Assembly (NCBI GenBank): GCA_035544955.1
Contig: DASZZN010000014.1
Coordinates: 1 to 64,000, forward strand
DNA length: 64,000 nucleotides
Origin: Candidatus Dormiibacterota bacterium
Lineage (GTDB): Bacteria; Chloroflexota; Dormibacteria; CF-121
Direction of reading: 5' to 3'
Positions within the stretch are counted from its first letter, which is position 1, and each line of letters starts with the position of its first letter. Below, one piece after another: positions 23,633 through 31,442 of the stretch. Below the pieces are notes generated by a model that was given only the letters and a program-made list of their open reading frames with translations, did not search any database and was not told where the DNA came from. Both the position numbers and the translations under genes were made by a program.

Positions 23633-24502
23633 ATGACCCCGATGAGCGGGGCCCTGGACTGGCTCGCCGTGGGCGACGTGGCGGAAGAACGCGCGGCGGC
23701 GAGTGGCCCGGGAATCCTGGGCGGTGGGGCGGCCCGGCTCACAGCCCATGCCGCGGCGCTGCGCGCGCGGACCGCGCTCGTCGGCAAAGTGGGCGCCGAC
23801 GAGGCGGGACGCCGGGTGCGCGATTCGCTCGAGCGGCTGCGGGTGGATCTTCGCTGGCTGCTCGAGGCGCCGGGGCTGCGGACGACCATCTGGCATCAGC
23901 CCGACGGTGAGCCCCAGCTGCGGCGGGTCGAGCGCGGCGCGGACGTTGCGCTGCGGCTCGACGAGCTGCCGCCGGCGTCGGTGACGGCCGCGCTCACGGT
24001 GATCTCCGGTTACAGCCTCTCGGTCGAGCCCGCCCGTTCGGCGGCGCTGGGCGCGATTAGCGGGGCTCGGGCGCGCGGCGGGCGGTCCGCGCTGCTCCTC
24101 GAAGCCGACCTGCTCTGGTGGACGAACGCGCGCATGACTCGCCGCGTGCTGGAGCCGGCGCTCGCCGCCGTGGACAGCGTGGCGCTGCAGGCGTCCGACG
24201 CGAGCGTGCTGTTCGGCGCGGCGGATGGCCGCGAGGCGCTGCGGCTGCTCGCCGGCATGGGACCTCGACTGGTTTACCTGGCGGAACAGGACGGCGGCGT
24301 CCTGCTGCGCGAGGGGGGCCGGGTCCACTGGTGTCCCGCCCAGGCGGGCGAGGATGCGCCTCGCGATCGATATGCCGGACCGGCCGCGTTCTGGGTCGCG
24401 CTGGCGCACCGCGTGGCGCCGCGCAAGGCCGCCGCCGACTCGGTCCGCTACGCGCAGTCGGTGCGCCGGGCGGGCGCGCCCCGCCAGCCGGCGCCCGCCT
24501 GA
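23633..24502 (+). CDS. PfkB/ribokinase-fold protein with degenerate active site
   Basis: Protein of 289 aa (ATG 23633 or 23642) with the ribokinase fold: GDVAEERAA, then GGGAARLTAHAAALRARTAL and VGKVGADEAGRRVRDSL, as in PfkB kinases. The C-terminal anion-hole motif, normally GAGD with the catalytic Asp, is replaced by a region reading DRYAGPAAFWVALAHRV, so the usual Gly-Ala-Gly-Asp is not seen. It may have lost kinase activity or use an altered mechanism. The long in-frame opening upstream to 23363 overlaps the previous gene and is not used. Confidence 0.7.
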   Translation: MTPMSGALDWLAVGDVAEERAAASGPGILGGGAARLTAHAAALRARTALVGKVGADEAGRRVRDSLERLRVDLRWLLEAPGLRTTIWHQPDGEPQLRRVERGADVALRLDELPPASVTAALTVISGYSLSVEPARSAALGAISGARARGGRSALLLEADLLWWTNARMTRRVLEPALAAVDSVALQASDASVLFGAADGREALRLLAGMGPRLVYLAEQDGGVLLREGGRVHWCPAQAGEDAPRDRYAGPAAFWVALAHRVAPRKAAADSVRYAQSVRRAGAPRQPAPA

Positions 24503-24618
24503 GATCGCGGCTCGACGCTACCGGCGGGCCATTCCCGCATATGTAACACCGGCATGGCGCGGCTGGAGCAGCCCGGCGACGGCGGGTTGGTGCCGCCTAG
24601 CCGGGCCGTTGCTCTTCC

Positions 24619-24813
24619 GTGGGGGCGTCATGGCGCCGCTGGCTGATCGCCGCCATCGCGTGCGCGGTGCTGCTGCCGTCCACGGCCGCGATTCCCGTAA
24701 GGCCGCATCCCGCGTTGAGCGTCTCCTTTTTCGTGGAGCCTGCCGCGGTCGACGCCCCGGCTACCCCTTCGCCAGCGCCGACAGGTGCGGCTGGATCCGC
24801 GACCACGCGATAG
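24619..24813 (+). CDS. Possible small exported peptide
   Basis: 64-aa frame from GTG 24619: a basic start (ASWRRW), a hydrophobic stretch (LIAAIACAVLLPSTAAI) like a signal peptide, then a Pro/Ala-rich tail. It overlaps the end of the dCMP deaminase gene by 53 bp on the opposite strand. The signal-like N-terminus makes it better than a random shadow frame, but no ribosome-binding site is obvious and no family is recognised. Confidence 0.3.
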   Translation: MGASWRRWLIAAIACAVLLPSTAAIPVRPHPALSVSFFVEPAAVDAPATPSPAPTGAAGSATTR

Positions 24814-25342
24814 GGTGGCTCGGGATCCCCGCCTGGCTCAAGTAACGGTCGCGCAAGCCGCTTGCGTCCGGGTAGCCATGGACGTAGTAGATGGCGTGGA
24901 TGCCGGCGCTGATCAGCAGTTTCGTGCACTCGATGCAGGGGAAGTTGGTGCAGAAGATGTCGGCGCCCGCCGTCGATGAGCCGCGGTAAGCGCTCTGCGC
25001 CAGCGCGTTGGCCTCGGCGTGCGCGCAGTACTTGAGCGAGAGGTCGGCGCCGCTGACGCCGCCGACGCAGGGACAGGGGCGGGGAAACTCCTCCGGGTGC
25101 CAGGTGCCCTTGGGGGTGCCGTTGTAGCCGGTCGCAATCACCTGGCCGTCGCGCACGATCACGCAACCAACTTTTCGGCTGAGGCAGGTGGAGCGCAGCG
25201 CGGCCGCGAAGGCGAGGATCATCGCGTAGGAGGCCTTGTCAGGTCGACCCTGCTCTTTGACGCTGTGCGATTCGACGGCGTCCGGGTTGGGAGCGGCCCG
25301 GCGGGCGCGCCGCGCCGCTGGCCGGGAGGGCCGGGAGGTCAC
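24761..25342 (-). CDS. dCMP deaminase family protein
   Basis: Zinc-dependent deoxycytidylate deaminase-like enzyme of 193 aa, converting dCMP to dUMP for thymidylate synthesis, or acting as the ComEB homologue. The deaminase fold spans about residues 35-185: zinc motif CAHAEANAL (His and catalytic Glu) and CIECTK (PCxxC), plus SRKVGCVIVRDGQVIATGYN and CVGG in the family-typical insert. The N-terminal 35 residues are basic and probably disordered. No partner genes of the pathway lie next to it. Confidence 0.9.
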   Translation of the reverse strand: MTSRPSRPAARRARRAAPNPDAVESHSVKEQGRPDKASYAMILAFAAALRSTCLSRKVGCVIVRDGQVIATGYNGTPKGTWHPEEFPRPCPCVGGVSGADLSLKYCAHAEANALAQSAYRGSSTAGADIFCTNFPCIECTKLLISAGIHAIYYVHGYPDASGLRDRYLSQAGIPSHPIAWSRIQPHLSALAKG

Positions 25343-25363
25343 TGGTCGATGTTACCGCGAGCC

Positions 25364-25403
25364 ATTTCCCTTCCCTCAAGGGGAAGGGTCACGGAGCGGG
25401 CGC
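25364..25403. repeat. Dispersed GC-rich palindromic repeat, diverged copy
   Basis: TTTCCCTTCCCTCAAGGGGA and the following AGGG block form a pyrimidine/purine palindrome with a G-rich tail, resembling the repeats at 5281 and 62462. It is placed between the dCMP deaminase start and the zinc-ribbon gene. Confidence 0.5.
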
Positions 25404-25406
25404 TTG

Positions 25407-25622
25407 CTAGCTCGCCTTGAGGATCCGCGTGATCGTGGTCCCGCAGTGGGCGCAGGTGCCGATCCGCGCCCAGTGTCCGGAGCGCAGCGCCGTCGTCGAC
25501 GCGCCGAGGTCGACGGCACAGTGGCACTGGTAGCAGAAGGTCAGCTGGGCGGGGGTGCGGTACGCATGCGGAACCGCCGGTGAGCCGAAGCGGAGCGAGA
25601 GGATATTTCCTGACTCGTGCAT
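25407..25622 (-). CDS. Small zinc-ribbon protein
   Basis: 71-aa protein with two cysteine pairs (CYQCHC and CAHCGTT) spaced about 25 residues apart, a likely zinc ribbon, ending ITRILKAS. It lies upstream of, and in the same direction as, the dCMP deaminase gene, separated by the GC-rich repeat. The role is unknown; such short ribbons occur as orphan proteins in related genomes. Confidence 0.6.
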   Translation of the reverse strand: MHESGNILSLRFGSPAVPHAYRTPAQLTFCYQCHCAVDLGASTTALRSGHWARIGTCAHCGTTITRILKAS

Positions 25623-25816
25623 CTCTCTAATCCTCGTAACGTCCAGTATTCATCGGCTTGTTCGCGGTTGGCGGCCACGATTCCGTAACGCTTTCTCACA
25701 AGAGATTCGACGGTTACGAAGAGCCTTTCGCTAATTGACGCCGAGCTGCGCATTGGCGCAGACCGGCACACGGCCGTAGGCCGCAGCCGGCCGCTAAGTC
25801 TCTGTGAACGGAGGGG

Positions 25817-26263
25817 TTAAGCGCGGGTCGGGGTTGCCGCTGCGCGCGGGACGCGCGTCTCTTGCGGACCGCCGGCCTTTTCCCAGATCTGGTCGACCTT
25901 GTCGATCAGGTCGAGGAACTTCTGGGCATCCGCCAGGTCGACCGAGCCCTTCACCTTCGAGCCCTGGGAGACAGCCGCCTTCAGGGCGTCCTTGAGCTCG
26001 GGGAACTTGGCATCGTGCTTCTCGGGCTTGTACCAATCACTCCAGAGGACGTCGATGTGGTGCTTGGCTAGCTCCGCGCGCTCCTCTTTGATGACGATCG
26101 CCCGCTGCCGGTAGACCTCGTCCTTCGAGTCGTTGTACTTCTTGATGATGTTGTAAACGGACTCTGCTTCGATGCGGGCCTGTTCGGGGTCGTAGATGCC
26201 GCACGGAAGATCGCAATGGGCCTCGACCGTCCTGCTCGGACGAATCCACTCCATCAAATTCAT
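25817..26263 (-). CDS. sodN: Nickel superoxide dismutase
   Basis: Converts superoxide to oxygen and hydrogen peroxide with a nickel centre. The start ATG 26263 has AGGAGG 8 nt upstream, giving 148 aa. After a leader of about 16 residues comes the nickel hook HCDLPCGIYDP, in which the His becomes the N-terminus of the mature enzyme and His1, Cys2 and Cys6 bind nickel. The remainder is the four-helix bundle (ARIEAESVYNIIKKYNDSKD, RAELAKHHIDVLWSDWYKPE). Maturation needs a protease, probably the product of the divergent gene at 26338. The 31-residue longer frame is not used. Confidence 0.95.
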   Translation of the reverse strand: MNLMEWIRPSRTVEAHCDLPCGIYDPEQARIEAESVYNIIKKYNDSKDEVYRQRAIVIKEERAELAKHHIDVLWSDWYKPEKHDAKFPELKDALKAAVSQGSKVKGSVDLADAQKFLDLIDKVDQIWEKAGGPQETRVPRAAATPTRA

Positions 26264-26337
26264 GGTGCCAACTCCTCCTATACGATGAACGACTGACTCT
26301 GAAGCCAGTCTACCCGCTGCGCGTAAATGGTGAGAGC

Positions 26338-26625
26338 ATGGCACCGCGATTACCATCCGGGGCGCTGGTCGTTGCCCGCCCGATCGATGGCATGACGCCG
26401 CTCCGAGTCGGAGATGTGGTCGTAGCCCGGCGCCCGGACCGCCCGAGCGTCACGATGATCAAGCGGATCCAATCCCTGCAGGCGGACGGGGCAGCCTTCC
26501 TGGTGAGTGACAATCCCGCCACCCCTGGAGCCACGGACTCACGGATCTTTGGCGCCGTTCCCCGTGACCTGCTCTTGGCCCGCGTCCGCTGGCGCTACTG
26601 GCCGCTCCCACCGGCTCGGCTCTAG
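26338..26625 (+). CDS. sodX: NiSOD maturation protease (S26 signal-peptidase-like)
   Basis: Signal-peptidase-like protein expected to cleave the SodN leader. Seen here are APRLPSGALVVARP, then VGDVVVARRPDRPSVTMIKRI with the probable catalytic Lys of the family and GAVPRDLLLARVRWRYWP. The catalytic Ser of S26 enzymes would be in GESMAP: in frame, codons 26329-26337 read Gly-Glu-Ser immediately before ATG 26338. No ATG, GTG or TTG lies in frame further upstream after sodN; only CTG codons (26293, 26299, 26317) do. The functional start is therefore probably a CTG, otherwise the enzyme lacks its nucleophile. Confidence 0.8.
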   Translation: MAPRLPSGALVVARPIDGMTPLRVGDVVVARRPDRPSVTMIKRIQSLQADGAAFLVSDNPATPGATDSRIFGAVPRDLLLARVRWRYWPLPPARL

Positions 26626-26636
26626 CGAGGCGCCGG

Positions 26637-28058
26637 CTAGGCGAGCGTACGTGCGGCGCGTTCCAGCCGGGCCACGACAGTGTCCTTGCTCAGGCGGCTG
26701 ATCGACTCGATCAGCGGCGGTGTCACGGTGCGACCGGTGACCGCGACCCGCAACGCCATGAAGAAGTCGCGCGACGACCAACCCACGCGCTCCGCGAGTG
26801 CGCGCAGCGCGGCCTCGATCGATTCCGGGGTCCAATCGCTGAGCGCGCGCAAGGTGGTGGCCGCCTCGATGAGCGCGGTGGCCGCGGCGGCGCCGTCGCG
26901 CCCCTTGGGGACCAGCTGCTCCGGCCGGTAGGTGTCGGGTTCCTCGAAGAAAAAGCGCAGCATGTCGGGAGCCTCATTCAAGCTGCGCAGCCGCTCCTGC
27001 ACCAATGGCATCAATGGCGTGAGCGCCGCCACCGGGACCGCGGGCATGAGCGGCGAAATCCGCGCGGCGAGCTGGTCGGGCGTCAAGCGGCGGATGAACT
27101 GGCCGTTGAGCCAGTCGAGCCGCTCGAGATTCGCGACCGCGGGGCTCGCCTGGATCTTGCTGAGGTCGAAGGCCTGGATCAGCTCGTCCATGGTGAAGAT
27201 GTCCTGGTCGGTGCCCGGTGACCATCCGAGGAAGGCGATGAAGTTGTCGACCGCCTCGGGCAGGTAGCCGGCCTCGCGGTACTCGAGGACGTCCTTGGCG
27301 CCGTGGCGCTTGGCGAGCGGCTTCTTGTCCGATCCCAGCACGAGCGGAAGATGGGCGAATGCCGGCGGCAGCCAGTTGAACGCCTGGAAGAGCAAGAGGT
27401 GCTTGGGCGCTGACGGCAGCCAGCCGTCGCCACGGATGATGTGGCTGATCCGCATCGCGTGATCGTCGACGGCGAAGGCGAGGTGATAGGTGGGGAAGCC
27501 GTCCGACTTGAGGAGGACATGGTCGTCGAGCGTGTCATTGCGAAAGGTGACCGTGCCCATCACCAGGTCCTGCAGCGTAGTCGTTCCCTCGGCGGGCATC
27601 GCCTGGCGCACGACGAAGCGCTCGCCGGCGGCGGCTCGGCGCTCGGATTCATCTTTCGTGATCGAGCGGCAGCGGCGATCGTACCGCTCCGGCTCGTGGC
27701 GAGCGCGCTGCTCGGCCCGCATCTGCTCGAGGCGTTCCGGCGTGCAGAAGCAGCGATAGGCCGCGCCCGATTCGAGCAGGCCGGCAGCCGCCTCCTGGTA
27801 GATCGCCTTGCGCTCCGACTGGATGAGTGGCGTCTCATCCCATGTCATGCCGAGCCAGCGTAGCCCCTCTTCGATTTGCGCCTGGCTGCCGGGAACCAGG
27901 CGGGCCCGGTCGGTGTCCTCGATACGCAGCTGGAACTGCCCGCGTTTCTGCCGAGCGAACAGGTAGTTGAAGAGGGCCGTGCGGGCGCCGCCGAGGTGCA
28001 GCGCACCCGTCGGGCTGGGCGCGTAGCGGACACGGACCGGCTCGTTCACCTGGGCCAT
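26637..28058 (-). CDS. gltX: Glutamyl-tRNA synthetase
   Basis: Class I aminoacyl-tRNA synthetase charging tRNA-Glu. 473 aa from ATG 28058 (MAQVNEPVRVRYAPSPTG); the longer frame to 28136 overlaps the divergent protease gene. The HIGH-type motif is in YAPSPTGALHLGGARTALFN, EDTDRAR follows, and the KMSKS-type loop reads KKPLAKRHGAKD. The C-terminal anticodon-binding helices end at ARTLA. Normal length. It converges with sodX, with 11 bp between them. Confidence 0.95.
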   Translation of the reverse strand: MAQVNEPVRVRYAPSPTGALHLGGARTALFNYLFARQKRGQFQLRIEDTDRARLVPGSQAQIEEGLRWLGMTWDETPLIQSERKAIYQEAAAGLLESGAAYRCFCTPERLEQMRAEQRARHEPERYDRRCRSITKDESERRAAAGERFVVRQAMPAEGTTTLQDLVMGTVTFRNDTLDDHVLLKSDGFPTYHLAFAVDDHAMRISHIIRGDGWLPSAPKHLLLFQAFNWLPPAFAHLPLVLGSDKKPLAKRHGAKDVLEYREAGYLPEAVDNFIAFLGWSPGTDQDIFTMDELIQAFDLSKIQASPAVANLERLDWLNGQFIRRLTPDQLAARISPLMPAVPVAALTPLMPLVQERLRSLNEAPDMLRFFFEEPDTYRPEQLVPKGRDGAAAATALIEAATTLRALSDWTPESIEAALRALAERVGWSSRDFFMALRVAVTGRTVTPPLIESISRLSKDTVVARLERAARTLA

Positions 28059-28107
28059 CCGACCATCGTACTCAGCGGAAAATCGCCGGCCATTCGTCAC
28101 ACCCTCG

Positions 28108-28854
28108 ATGCCTCGGTACGCGCTCGGCTGCATCAAGGACCCCTACGACCATCGCGACTTCAACGTGGCGACCTTCCTGAAAGCGGCCCCGCTGGCCGAG
28201 CAGGTGGATCACTCGCCGGCGCTGCCGCCAGTTTTCGACCAGGGTCCGGCGGGCACGTGCGTCGCCTGCGCCACGGCCTACTACGACAAGTCCTTCCAGA
28301 AAGGACTCGAGCATCACTGGACGCTCGACGATCCGCAGCACCAATTCTCGCCCCTCTACATCTACAGCCAGCGGCGCAACCAGCCGGAGGATGACGGGAT
28401 GACGATCCGTGAGGCGATGAAGATCATCCAGGAGCAGGGTGTCTGCAGTCTTGCCTGCATGCCCTATGCCGTGCAGCGCATCAACGTCCCGCCTACCGCG
28501 GAGCAGCGCCACGCGGCCGAGCCCTACCGGGCGAAAAGCTATGCGCGGCTCAACAGCATCGTCGAGATGGAGGCCTACCTGATGACGAACTGCTTCATCG
28601 CCGGGGTCATGGTGCACGAGCCCTTCATGGATGCGCCGGGCGGCATCGTCCCGATGCCGCAGCCCGGATCCGAATTCCTGGGTGGCCATGCGATCTGCAT
28701 CGTCGGCTTCGACCGCAGAAACCGCATGTTCAAGTTCGCCAACAGCTGGGGAAGCCAGTGGGGCGACCACGGCTTCGGGCATATCGGTTACGCGACGCTG
28801 CAGGCCCTCATGATGGATGCCTGGGGCATGGTCAACGCGCCCGATGGCGGCTGA
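28108..28854 (+). CDS. C1-family (papain-like) cysteine protease, no export signal
   Basis: 248 aa papain-fold peptidase. The oxyanion Gln and nucleophile Cys lie in FDQGPAGTCVACATAYYD, the catalytic His in GGHAICIVGFD and the Asn in FANSWGSQWGD. The N-terminal IKDPYDHRDFNV is the region usually seen right before the mature enzyme, so there is no inhibitory propeptide and no signal peptide. It may therefore act in the cytoplasm or on a partner. It diverges from gltX with 49 bp between. The substrate is unknown. Confidence 0.87.
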   Translation: MPRYALGCIKDPYDHRDFNVATFLKAAPLAEQVDHSPALPPVFDQGPAGTCVACATAYYDKSFQKGLEHHWTLDDPQHQFSPLYIYSQRRNQPEDDGMTIREAMKIIQEQGVCSLACMPYAVQRINVPPTAEQRHAAEPYRAKSYARLNSIVEMEAYLMTNCFIAGVMVHEPFMDAPGGIVPMPQPGSEFLGGHAICIVGFDRRNRMFKFANSWGSQWGDHGFGHIGYATLQALMMDAWGMVNAPDGG

Positions 28855-28866
28855 CGCAGCGCGCGT

Positions 28867-29070
28867 TTAGGGGTCGTGATAGACGCCGACGATTCCGGCG
28901 CGGGTAACCATCACGTAGAGCATGTCGGTCGTTAGGTCGACCGCCAGGGTTGCAGCCTCAGGCCCAGTGCCCTTGAAACCGAGCGGCTTGAGGCTGATCG
29001 TATCGACGACCGCGCGAAATTGGGAGTACACAGCGGAGACCCTGGTCGCGCTCGCGTACGAACGCCTCAA
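28867..29070 (-). CDS. Possible remnant or small hypothetical protein
   Basis: 67-aa frame downstream of the aminotransferase gene. The C-terminal half (LAVDLTTDMLYVMVTRAGIV) resembles one blade of a YncE/SMP-30-type beta-propeller. It may be a short gene fragment rather than a complete gene. No clear start signal is seen. Confidence 0.25.
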   Translation of the reverse strand: MRRSYASATRVSAVYSQFRAVVDTISLKPLGFKGTGPEAATLAVDLTTDMLYVMVTRAGIVGVYHDP

Positions 29071-29092
29071 AACGCCCTTTGGTGAGTAGGGC

Positions 29093-30184
29093 CTAGAGGT
29101 GGCTCAGGGTGTTCGCCACCCGCTCGCGGTCTGAATCTGAGACGCCGGGGTGGACCGGGATCGAAATCATGTCCATGGCAGCCTGTTCGGCGTTGGGGCA
29201 TGGCGTGTCGCGGTAGGCGCGATAGGCGGGTTGACGATGTACCGGGACCGGGTAGTAGACGCCCGTCCCGATTCCGACCGCGGCCAGCGTCTCCCTCACG
29301 GCATCACGTGGGTGCTTGAGGGGGTCCGTCACCCGCAGGGTGTACTGGTGGTAGACATGTGTCCGGCCGCGGCCCGTCCGGGGCCTGAAAAATCCTTTTG
29401 GCGCGATTCGCTCGTCGTAGTACGAGGCGGTTTCGCGTCGACGCTGCGTGATGCCGGGTAGCCGCTGGATCTGGACCAGTCCGATGGCGGCCTGGATCTC
29501 GGTCATCCGAAAGTTGTAACCGACCGCATCATGCGTATAAGGCTCGTCCCCGTAGGCCTGGTGTCGGAGGCTGGCGCATGCCTTTGCGAGCCTCGCATCG
29601 TTCGTGGTGATCATGCCCCCCTCACCGGTCGTCAGGTTCTTCGTCGCGTAAAAGGAGTAGACGGCCGTCGCCAGCGTTCCAAGCGGTGTTGCTCCGATGG
29701 TTGCACCAACCGCCTGGCAGGCGTCCTGGATGAGGAGCAGGCCATGCTTGGCAGCCAAATCGAGCAAGGCAGGAACGTCGGCGGGATTGCCGTGGAGGTG
29801 CACCGGAATAATGGCCTTGGTCCGTGAGGTGATCGCTGCAGCAACTAACTCGGGATCGAGGTTGAGGGTGTCGTCGACATCAACGAAAATGGGGCGGGCG
29901 CCTGTCTGGGCGATTGCGTTGGCGGTCGCAATAAAGGTTAACGGACTCGTGATGACCTCGTCCCCCTGGCCGACTCCCGACGCTAGCAATGCGAGGTACA
30001 GGGCGGTGGTGCCGTTGGAGGTTGCGACTGCATAGTCGGCACCGGTCACGGCAGCGAAAGACTCCTCAAACGCCTTCACCCGCGGCCCCTGGGCGAAGGT
30101 TCCGGACCGCATCACCTCTAGGACTGCCGCCTCTTCCTCCGGGCCAAACTGTGGTCGCGCGATCGGGATCACGGTGTCACCCAT
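29093..30184 (-). CDS. DegT/DnrJ/EryC1-family sugar aminotransferase
   Basis: PLP-dependent enzyme of 363 aa that transfers an amino group onto a nucleotide-linked keto-sugar. The fold signature is VATSNGTTALYLALLASGVG with ITSPLTFIATANAI; the PLP lysine is in SFYATKNLTTGEGG; HLHGNPADV and QAVGATIGATPLG follow. Combined with the Gfo/Idh dehydrogenase (37855) and the acetyltransferase remnant just upstream, it fits the WlbA-WlbC-WlbB (WbpB/E/D) route to a 3-amino-3-deoxy uronic acid sugar. It is the last clear gene of the - strand polysaccharide operon, whose 5' end is at 39144. Confidence 0.9.
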   Translation of the reverse strand: MGDTVIPIARPQFGPEEEAAVLEVMRSGTFAQGPRVKAFEESFAAVTGADYAVATSNGTTALYLALLASGVGQGDEVITSPLTFIATANAIAQTGARPIFVDVDDTLNLDPELVAAAITSRTKAIIPVHLHGNPADVPALLDLAAKHGLLLIQDACQAVGATIGATPLGTLATAVYSFYATKNLTTGEGGMITTNDARLAKACASLRHQAYGDEPYTHDAVGYNFRMTEIQAAIGLVQIQRLPGITQRRRETASYYDERIAPKGFFRPRTGRGRTHVYHQYTLRVTDPLKHPRDAVRETLAAVGIGTGVYYPVPVHRQPAYRAYRDTPCPNAEQAAMDMISIPVHPGVSDSDRERVANTLSHL

Positions 30185-30189
30185 TGGTC

Positions 30190-30551
30190 TTAGCCTCCGT
30201 AGCCGCCGCCGATCGATGCCCCGGCAGCGACGACAACGCCTTGCGCCCGCCAGTCCGCCCGCGTCTTGAGCGCACCGTCGGGCGTGATAGCCGGGGGGCG
30301 TTTGTCATTGAGGAGGCAGCTATGTGGGCCGGTGAACACCCCGTGGGCCACCGTCGCCTCTTCGAAGATGGAGGCGCGGTTTTCGAGCTTGACGCGATTG
30401 CCGATAGTCACCCCGATGTCGATGTACACGCCCCTTCGCCAGCACACAGTCAGCGCCGATCCGAGCGCCCTCGAACCTGGGCATCGTTCCAGATTCGCGT
30501 TCCGGCGACGACGCTGGCGCCCGCCGACACGTCCGCGCGCCGATGGATCTC
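30190..30551 (-). pseudogene. Broken hexapeptide N-acetyltransferase (WlbB/WbpD-like)
   Basis: The sequence of a UDP-amino-sugar N-acetyltransferase is split over three frames. EIHRRADVSAGASVVAGTRI and WNDAQVR are fused in frame to the end of the methyltransferase; EGARIGADCVLAKG is in a second frame; VYIDIGVTIGNRVKLENRAS and FTGPHSCLLNDKRPPA are in a third. It then ends early at GASIGGGYGG just before the aminotransferase gene, without the last left-handed beta-helix turns. At least two frameshifts and a missing C-terminus indicate a dead gene unless the sequence contains errors. Confidence 0.8.
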
Positions 30552-31442
30552 CGGCGCGGGGTCGATGGCCGCTCTTTGAGCCAGCACCATGTACCCGGAG
30601 CCACCGGCGCGGAGGCCGGGTATGCCGCGATCGGCGAGGCGCTGTAGCTGCGCTTGCAGGGGATGGCCGATCGAGTCGGGCAGCTTGTGGCCCAGCAACG
30701 TGAAGGGTCCGAAGCCTTGCGTTCGCCACGAAAGCTTTGCAAGCCCGGCCTGGTAGAGCAGCGCGTCTAGCTCGCGGCGGCGGTGAAACTCTGCCCGAGC
30801 ACCGTGGGGCGGCGTGCGGCGCAGCCCAGCGCGGCGAAGGACCGCCGAAATCGTCCGGCGGGCGGGTTCGAGCCAGGCGCCGCGCATTGGATCGATCAGG
30901 TAGACGAGTCCGCGGCGGTTGTCGCATGTGACAATCGCGTGGCCACCAGGTTTGAGCACCCGCGCCACCTCCGCGAGCGCTTGGCCCGGCGAATGCAGCC
31001 ACGGCACGACCCCCAGAGCAAGTATCAGGTCGTAATGGTCGCGCTCCGCCTCGAGCGCATGAATATCGCCAGCGCGTACCTCGATGGCGTCGCCTTGTCC
31101 CGCCTCGTCCGCATTGCGACGAGCGAGCTCGACCATGGTGGCTACCGGGTCAATAGCATCCACGTGATAGCCACGACGGGCGAGGGCGATCGCCGCGTGG
31201 CCGGCGCCACATCCCGCATCGAGGATGCGAGCGTCACGCGGGAGGTTCAGGGCGTCGACCCAGGCGAGGGCTCGAGCCTGGCGCTCGCGAAAGAGCCAGG
31301 TCGCGACGTCGGCGCGGTCATAGAGTTCATCCCAAAATCGCGCAGCCGCCTCGAAGTGTCCCTCGATGACGCGGCGTTGCTCCGCTTGACGCTCCCCGAC
31401 GGGATCTCGGTGCAGGCTGGCCGGACCCATGTGGGCCGTCAT
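30450..31442 (-). CDS. SAM-dependent methyltransferase, fused to acetyltransferase start
   Basis: Class I methyltransferase of about 330 aa from ATG 31442, which overlaps the ATP-grasp stop (ATGA). The SAM-binding motif is RILDAGCGAGHAAIALARRG, then DPVATMVELARRN, LILALGVVPWLHSPGQAL and VLKPGGHAIVTCDN. After about residue 297 the protein continues into the first 30 residues of an acetyltransferase (ADVSAGASVVAGTRIWND) and stops at a frameshift. In the operon it follows the sulfolactate genes and the ATP-grasp ligase, so its substrate may be the same glycan precursor. The specificity is unknown. Confidence 0.8.
   Translation of the reverse strand: MTAHMGPASLHRDPVGERQAEQRRVIEGHFEAAARFWDELYDRADVATWLFRERQARALAWVDALNLPRDARILDAGCGAGHAAIALARRGYHVDAIDPVATMVELARRNADEAGQGDAIEVRAGDIHALEAERDHYDLILALGVVPWLHSPGQALAEVARVLKPGGHAIVTCDNRRGLVYLIDPMRGAWLEPARRTISAVLRRAGLRRTPPHGARAEFHRRRELDALLYQAGLAKLSWRTQGFGPFTLLGHKLPDSIGHPLQAQLQRLADRGIPGLRAGGSGYMVLAQRAAIDPAPEIHRRADVSAGASVVAGTRIWNDAQVRGRSDRR

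Noticed and set aside
25541-25771. 76-codon minus-strand frame upstream of the zinc-ribbon gene
   Set aside because: No motif, no ribosome-binding site and it overlaps a better supported gene.
28072-28782. 236-codon minus-strand frame opposite the C1 protease
   Set aside because: The plus-strand frame carries all papain motifs; this one shows none.
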